From positions 1 through 18,427 of the forward strand of contig JALOSG010000021.1 of assembly GCA_025458665.1 (NCBI GenBank): a stretch of DNA of 18,427 nt. Reading direction: 5' to 3'. Position numbers and translations under genes: made by a program. The DNA is from Serpentinimonas sp. (GTDB lineage Bacteria; Pseudomonadota; Gammaproteobacteria; Burkholderiales; Burkholderiaceae_C). Each line of letters starts with the position of its first letter. Within the stretch, counting starts at the first letter, position 1. The notes beneath the pieces are model-generated. The model was not told the DNA's origin and searched no databases. It saw nothing but the letters and a program-made list of their open reading frames with translations. Below, piece by piece: positions 15,286-18,427 of this stretch.

Positions 15286-16272
15286 TCAGACCGTGGCCGG
15301 CGGGGGTGCCGGTGTGTACGCGGTGGCCCCCGCTTGCTTGAGCAGGCCCACCACGTGCTGGCCCAGGGCTTCGGCGTCGGCCACGGTGCGCACTTCGGCA
15401 TGGGCCGATACGCGGACTACCGCCTGGCGTCCATCCGGGTCACCCCAAGCAGCCCGCAGGCTCAATTGCGCCGATTGCGCTCCGTGCCCCCAGGTGGTGA
15501 AGGCCGCCAGTGGCATGGAGCAGCTGCCCCCCATACCGCGGGAAACCGCACGCTCCGCCGCCACAGACATCCAGGTAGCCGGGTCAGCCAGGGGCGCCAG
15601 AGCCTCTTTGACTTCGGGCCTTGCCGACCGGATCTCGATGCCCAGGGCGCCCTGCCCCGCCGCAGGCAGCATGGTGTCGGGCTCGAAGGTACTTCGTATG
15701 CGCGACTCCAGCCCCAGGCGCTTCAAACCGGCAGCGGCCAACACTATGGCGTGGTACTGGCCTTCATCGAGCTTGCGCAAGCGGGTGTCGAGGTTACCGC
15801 GCAGGGGCTCTATGCGGACATCGGAGCGGCCCAGCGCATCGAGCGCTTCGCGCAGCAGTACCACGCGGCGCAGGCTGGAGGTACCCACCACCGCACCAGG
15901 GGGCAAATCGGAAAGCCCCGCGCAGTGCGGCGACACCCAGGCGTCGCGCGGGTCCTCGCGCTGCATGACGCAGGCCAGCTCGAACCCGGCGGGCAGTTCC
16001 ATGGGGACATCCTTCAATGAATGCACGGCCAGGTCGGCACGCCCTTCCTCCAGCGCCACCTCCAGTTCCTTGACGAACAAACCCTTGCCACCCACCTTGC
16101 TCAGGGCACGGTCGAGAATCTGGTCTCCCTGGGTGGTCATCCCCAACAACGTGACCCGGTGGCCGGCCTGCTCCAGCAAGGCTTTGACGTGTTCGGCCTG
16201 CCACAGTGCCAGGCGACTCTCCCGGGTGGCGATGGTGAGTTGCAAGGAGGAGGATGCAGGGAATTCGGCCAC
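15286..16272 (-). CDS. hemC: Porphobilinogen deaminase (hydroxymethylbilane synthase)
   Basis: HemC joins four porphobilinogens into hydroxymethylbilane. Motifs seen are LTIATRESRLALWQAEHV, TTQGDQILDRALSKVGGKGLFVKELE, HSLKDVP with catalytic Asp88 (E. coli Asp84), the substrate-binding VVGTSSLRR, IEPLRGNLDTRLRKLDEGQY and GGSCSMPLAA with the dipyrromethane-cofactor Cys251. No in-frame ATG exists near the 5' end. The GTG at 16272 is preferred because it gives 11 residues before LTIATR, close to the family; a TTG at 16326 would add 18 residues, and neither has a clear Shine-Dalgarno sequence. The product has about 328 residues, with a Pro/Ala-rich C-terminal tail. It follows the LytTR regulator and leads hemD by 21 nt. 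Confidence 0.95.
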   Translation of the reverse strand: MAEFPASSSLQLTIATRESRLALWQAEHVKALLEQAGHRVTLLGMTTQGDQILDRALSKVGGKGLFVKELEVALEEGRADLAVHSLKDVPMELPAGFELACVMQREDPRDAWVSPHCAGLSDLPPGAVVGTSSLRRVVLLREALDALGRSDVRIEPLRGNLDTRLRKLDEGQYHAIVLAAAGLKRLGLESRIRSTFEPDTMLPAAGQGALGIEIRSARPEVKEALAPLADPATWMSVAAERAVSRGMGGSCSMPLAAFTTWGHGAQSAQLSLRAAWGDPDGRQAVVRVSAHAEVRTVADAEALGQHVVGLLKQAGATAYTPAPPPATV

Positions 16273-16370
16273 GGCGTTGCGAGTGAAGCGTTGAGTGATC
16301 TTGGCCCACCACGGGAGCGGTGCCAAGGGTGCGCAGCTATGCTAGCACGCCGCCCCGGCGGCCCTGATCT

Positions 16371-17297
16371 TCAACCCTGTACCAGCGCCTCGCGCACGGC
16401 AGGCAACTGCCGGCGCGACACCATCACACGCTCCTCCACACCATCGAGCTTCACGGCCCAACCTTCGCCCTCCACCGGGTCGTGCACTTTTTCAAGGGCG
16501 CGCAGGGCACGCCGTGCCACCAGAGCATTCCGGTGCACCCGCTGCCACAGTCCAGGGTACTGCTGCTCCAGGTCTTGCAGTGAGCCGTCGAAGATGTAGC
16601 TGCGTTGGCCGGTGCGTACGGTCACGTACTTCAGCTCGGCCTTGAGGTAGATGATGTCGCGCAGCGGAATGCGCTCGGTGCGTCCACGGTCGTGGATGAG
16701 CAGGTGGTCGGGGCCACTGGTGCGCCGCTCCGCCATGGTCTGGAGCCAGCGCTGGGCCTTCACCAGTGCCGTGCGCAGCCGCTCCAGCCGTACTGGCTTG
16801 GTGAGGTAGTCCACCGCGTCAAGATCGAAAGCGTCTAGCGCGTGCTCCGTGTGCGCCGTGACAAATATGATGGCGGCTGGAAGCAGCATGGGGGCCCCAC
16901 TGCCCACCAGCCGCTCACCCGCTTCCGAAAGGGCGTGGCTGCGCTGGCGCAGGGCATGCGCCAACGCCATGCCATCGGTGCCCGGCATGTGGATGTCGAG
17001 CAACACCACGGCAGGCTGATGCGCAGGATCGAGCAGCCACTGCATGGCATCGGAGGCATTGGCGGCTTCGCCCACGTGGGCCCAGTCCATGTCCAGACGC
17101 TCGGTGGGTGCGGCCGCATCGGCCAGCGATGCGGACACAGCACCCGGCGCTGCGGCCGGTGCCCAGGGGCTGCCAGCCAGGATGCCTGGGGTTGCAGGGG
17201 GGGAAGAAGTTGTACCCAGGGCTGCCAGCTCCACCAGCATGGAGCGCAACCGAGCCCGCGCAAGAGACTCGTCGTCAACGATGAGGAGGTGGTTCAC
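16371..17297 (-). CDS. LytTR-family (AlgR-type) response regulator
   Basis: The product of about 308 residues has an N-terminal receiver domain with the acidic pair in IVDDE, phospho-acceptor Asp101 in LLDIHMPGTDG, the Thr of FVTAHTEHAL and Lys in DYLTKPVRLERL. A C-terminal LytTR DNA-binding domain follows, with LLIHDRGRTERIPLRDIIYLKAELKYV, WQRVHRNALVARRAL and VMVSRRQLPAVREAL. Compared with AlgR, whose phospho-acceptor is near residue 54, about 42 Ala/Pro-rich residues are inserted at 28-69 and about a dozen more after the DGMALAHALRQR region. The GTG at 17297 gives the usual (M)NHLLIVDDE start; the frame is open further upstream. It sits upstream of hemC and divergent from argH, as algR does in Pseudomonas, but no kinase gene is present. 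Function in this organism is unknown. Confidence 0.88.
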   Translation of the reverse strand: MNHLLIVDDESLARARLRSMLVELAALGTTSSPPATPGILAGSPWAPAAAPGAVSASLADAAAPTERLDMDWAHVGEAANASDAMQWLLDPAHQPAVVLLDIHMPGTDGMALAHALRQRSHALSEAGERLVGSGAPMLLPAAIIFVTAHTEHALDAFDLDAVDYLTKPVRLERLRTALVKAQRWLQTMAERRTSGPDHLLIHDRGRTERIPLRDIIYLKAELKYVTVRTGQRSYIFDGSLQDLEQQYPGLWQRVHRNALVARRALRALEKVHDPVEGEGWAVKLDGVEERVMVSRRQLPAVREALVQG

Positions 17298-17396
17298 GCT
17301 GGTCGGCCCTCGGTACAGGAAACCGGGCGGGCACCATGTCCCACCGATAGAATCTTCGATCCGCTCATTGTTTGATACTCCCTGAATAGCAACGCC

Positions 17397-18427
17397 ATGT
17401 CCACCCATCAGCTAGACACGAAATCCCAGGCCTGGTCGGCCTTGTTCTCGGAACCCATGAGCGAGCTGGTGAAGCGGTACACCGCCAGCGTGTTTTTCGA
17501 CCAGCGCCTGTGGCAGGCCGACATAGAGGGCAGCCTGGCCCACGCCGACATGCTGGCGGCGCAGGAAATCATAAGTCGCAGCGATGAGGAAGCCATACGT
17601 CGGGGCCTAAATCAGATTAGGGCCGAGATTGAATCAGGCAAGTTCGAGTGGAAGCTGGATTTGGAGGATGTGCACCTGAACATTGAGGCGCGTCTGACCC
17701 AGCTGGTGGGCGATGCAGGAAAGCGCCTGCATACCGGGCGCAGCCGTAACGACCAGGTGGCCACCGATGTGCGCCTGTGGTTGCGCAGCGAGATCGACGC
17801 CATCGTGGCGCTGCTGGTGGAACTGCAACGCGCTCTGGTGGACGTGGCCGAGCGGCACGTAGACGTGATCCTGCCGGGCTTCACACACCTGCAGGTGGCG
17901 CAGCCGGTAAGTTTTGGCCATCACCTGCTGGCTTATGTGGAGATGTTTGCGCGCGACGCCGAGCGTTTCACCGAGGTACGCCGCCGCACCAACCGCCTGC
18001 CCCTGGGCGCGGCAGCCCTGGCCGGCACCACCTACCCGCTGGACCGCGCGCGCGTGGCGCGCACGCTGGGCATGGTGGACGAACACGGTGAACCGCAGCT
18101 GTGCCAGAACAGCCTGGACGCCGTGAGCGACCGCGATTTCGCCATCGAATTCACGGCCGCGGCCAGCCTGTGCATGGTGCATGTGAGCCGGCTGAGCGAG
18201 GAACTGATCATCTGGATGAGCCAGAACTTACCGCTTCACCACCGGCAGTTCCATCATGCCGCAGAAGAAGAACCCCGACGTGCCCGAACTCGCACGCGGC
18301 AAGACGGGGCGTGTGGTGGGCCACCTCATGGGCCTCATCACGCTGATGAAAGGCCAGCCGCTGGCCTACAACAAGGACAACCAGGAAGACAAGGAGCCGC
18401 TGTTCGATACGGTGGATACGCTGAAAG
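17397..18427 (+). pseudogene. argH: Argininosuccinate lyase, frameshifted, 3' end beyond window
   Basis: ArgH cleaves argininosuccinate to arginine and fumarate, the last step of arginine synthesis. From the ATG at 17397 the frame gives a normal ArgH N-terminus and core: HTGRSRNDQVATDVRLW, PGFTHLQVAQPVSFGHHLL, RLPLGAAALAGTTYPLDR and SDRDFAIEFT. At about 18229, after WMSQN, the frame turns to nonsense. From 18230 a different frame resumes as DRFTTGSSIMPQKKNPDVPELARGK, the catalytic serine loop. Family alignment says about 20 nt (part of the FGF..IAD region) are missing at the junction. Both flanks are otherwise undamaged, so this is either a recent mutation or a sequencing/assembly error. The gene runs off the window. 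It is divergent from the LytTR regulator, with 99 nt between the starts. Confidence 0.9.

Noticed and set aside
14482..16020. Long plus-strand open frame (512 codons) antisense to hemD and hemC
   Set aside because: Both minus-strand genes show full catalytic motifs; the plus-strand frame is an Arg/Ala/Gly-rich shadow.
16273..16326. TTG at 16326 as the hemC start
   Set aside because: It would add 18 residues without family resemblance and has no Shine-Dalgarno sequence; the GTG at 16272 fits the family length better, though this is not certain.
17348..17353. TAGAAT as a -10 element for argH
   Set aside because: The hexamer is good but the sequence 17 nt upstream (GGGCGG) is not a -35; it is not strong enough to list.

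Overview
This is a GC-rich chromosomal window of housekeeping and nitrogen-regulation genes. Protein style and gene order (glnA - small secreted protein - ntrB - ntrC; argH / algR-type regulator - hemCDXY) point to a betaproteobacterium of the Burkholderiales, most likely Comamonadaceae (Acidovorax-like). That placement rests on recognition of families and synteny, not on a database search. No tRNA, rRNA, CRISPR array, insertion sequence or phage gene was seen.

Layout. (1) 18-2159, plus strand: a tight run of an HpaI-type aldolase, dihydrofolate reductase (folA) and an exonuclease III-family AP endonuclease (xth). (2) 2167-7092, minus strand: the Ntr module, read in transcription order as glnA, a terminator, a small exported coiled-coil protein, ntrB and ntrC. 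Upstream of glnA are a near-consensus sigma-54 promoter (7143-7159) and two NtrC-type palindromes (7268-7284 and 7300-7316) whose centres lie 32 bp apart. The cluster therefore contains the sensor kinase, its activator and the target with its enhancer. (3) 7323-9175, minus strand: a membrane protein of the EI24/CysZ type, overlapping by ATGA a stand-alone molybdopterin-binding (CinA N-domain) protein. (4) 9201-11721: an alpha/beta hydrolase (plus), an RsuA-type pseudouridine synthase (minus) and a DUF2062 membrane protein (plus). (5) 11768-17297, minus strand: a LytTR/AlgR-type response regulator followed by hemC, hemD, hemX and hemY. (6) 17397 to the window end, plus strand: argH, divergent from the regulator and broken by a frameshift at about 18229.

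How the genes fit together. NtrB/NtrC should activate glnA through sigma-54 under nitrogen limitation. HemC and HemD make uroporphyrinogen III, with HemX and HemY as membrane partners. The argH / regulator / hemCD arrangement matches the Pseudomonas argH-fimS-algR-hemCD locus, but the FimS/AlgZ kinase is absent here.

I did not find a convincing undescribed multi-gene system. The best second looks are the argH frameshift, the orphan AlgR-like regulator with a large insertion in its receiver domain, the glnA control region, a recurring pattern of low-complexity insertions inside conserved enzymes, and an extended Met20 loop in DHFR.
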